Source of the DNA: Candidatus Saccharibacteria bacterium UBA949
GTDB taxonomy: Bacteria > Patescibacteriota > Saccharimonadia > Saccharimonadales > Saccharimonadaceae
DNA: 5,475 nucleotides
Reading direction: 5' to 3'
NCBI GenBank assembly: GCA_002293245.1
Contig: DBCV01000060.1
Location: 7,596-13,070 of the forward strand
Under the pieces are notes generated by a model. The model ran no database searches, was not told the origin of the DNA, and saw only the letters and a list, made by a program, of their open reading frames with translations. Positions 5,225 through 5,475 of this stretch are shown one piece after another (position 1 is the stretch's first letter; each line of letters opens with the position of its first letter). Made by a program: the position numbers and the translations under genes.

Positions 5225-5475
5225 TCAAGTGCGTTTACATTGCTCCAGTATTTTACATCCCCTGAAATTTGGATTATTATCAAGGTCGAGATACTGCAAT
5301 ATCCGCAAGCAAAAAGGGTCTAGGGTAGGGCCCGAACCATCTACCGACGAGGCTAAAGACAAAGCCATCGTCATGAATAGCTTCCCATCTTTAGGCCCTA
5401 ACCCAATCGTCTCAACCCCGTACGTTATTGTGTCCGGGATAGCAAATGCCAAGTTTCCTGCTCGGTTTTCATTGA
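5225..5475 (-). CDS. Uncertain partial ORF of unknown function, entering from the right edge
   Basis: On the minus strand a frame is open from the right edge to a TGA at 5225 (83 codons), ending in LQYLDLDNNPNFRGCKILEQ and CKRT. No family is recognised. It contains plausible protein-like stretches such as FAIPDTITYGVETIGLGP, and the hairpin at 5101-5126 could terminate it. But the plus strand is also open from 5190 to the edge (including VGPEPSTDEAKDKAIV and STPYVIVSGIANAKFP), and the two frames share wobble positions, so either could be the shadow of the other. The strand cannot be settled from this window, and a decayed gene is possible. Confidence 0.3.
   Translation of the reverse strand, partial: NENRAGNLAFAIPDTITYGVETIGLGPKDGKLFMTMALSLASSVDGSGPTLDPFCLRILQYLDLDNNPNFRGCKILEQCKRT

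Noticed and set aside
1..5475. CRISPR array
   Set aside because: No regularly spaced repeat series is present on reading the window.
5190..5475. Plus-strand open frame at the right edge annotated as a gene
   Set aside because: It has no visible start or ribosome binding site and mirrors the minus-strand frame through shared wobble positions; kept only as an alternative.

Overview
The window looks like a bacterial chromosome segment in which a conserved housekeeping gene gives way to accessory DNA. It begins with the 5' two-thirds of pyruvate kinase on the minus strand. The protein has small departures from the usual signature motifs, and its general style together with strong Shine-Dalgarno sites suggests a Patescibacteria-like organism, perhaps Saccharibacteria. 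That placement is an impression from memory, not a search result.

Layout: (1) pyruvate kinase, minus strand, bases 1-978, running off the left edge. (2) Two sigma70-type promoters, each with a 17-bp spacer, interleaved at 1007-1051 and facing opposite ways: one for pyruvate kinase and one for a plus-strand RNA unit. (3) A long fold-back sequence (1073-1233) that ends three bases before a tRNA-Glu(TTC) gene with encoded CCA (1237-1311). (4) Directly against the tRNA 3' end, the first 26 codons of an MT-A70-like adenine methyltransferase gene with a good ribosome binding site; the similarity stops at the tRNA. (5) A promoter at 1440-1468 followed by a sequence (1474-1618) that folds into a closed multi-branched structure. 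Its non-Watson-Crick pairs are G.U only if it is read from the plus strand, so it is a candidate new non-coding RNA. (6) A tight minus-strand operon of three small unknown proteins (2565 to 1617), two of them with a single membrane segment. (7) A 150-bp divergent intergenic region, then a plus-strand 791-residue STAND-type NB-ARC NTPase (2716-5091), a plausible anti-phage sensor. (8) An unclear right end (5092-5475) with protein-like open frames on both strands, perhaps a partial or decayed gene.

The parts probably do not form one pathway. Pyruvate kinase and the tRNA look like core genome. The methyltransferase stub ending at the tRNA, the more A+T-rich NB-ARC gene and the small unknown operon look like accessory DNA that entered at or next to the tRNA gene. 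The two structured RNA candidates on either side of the tRNA and the methyltransferase stub are the most novel content.
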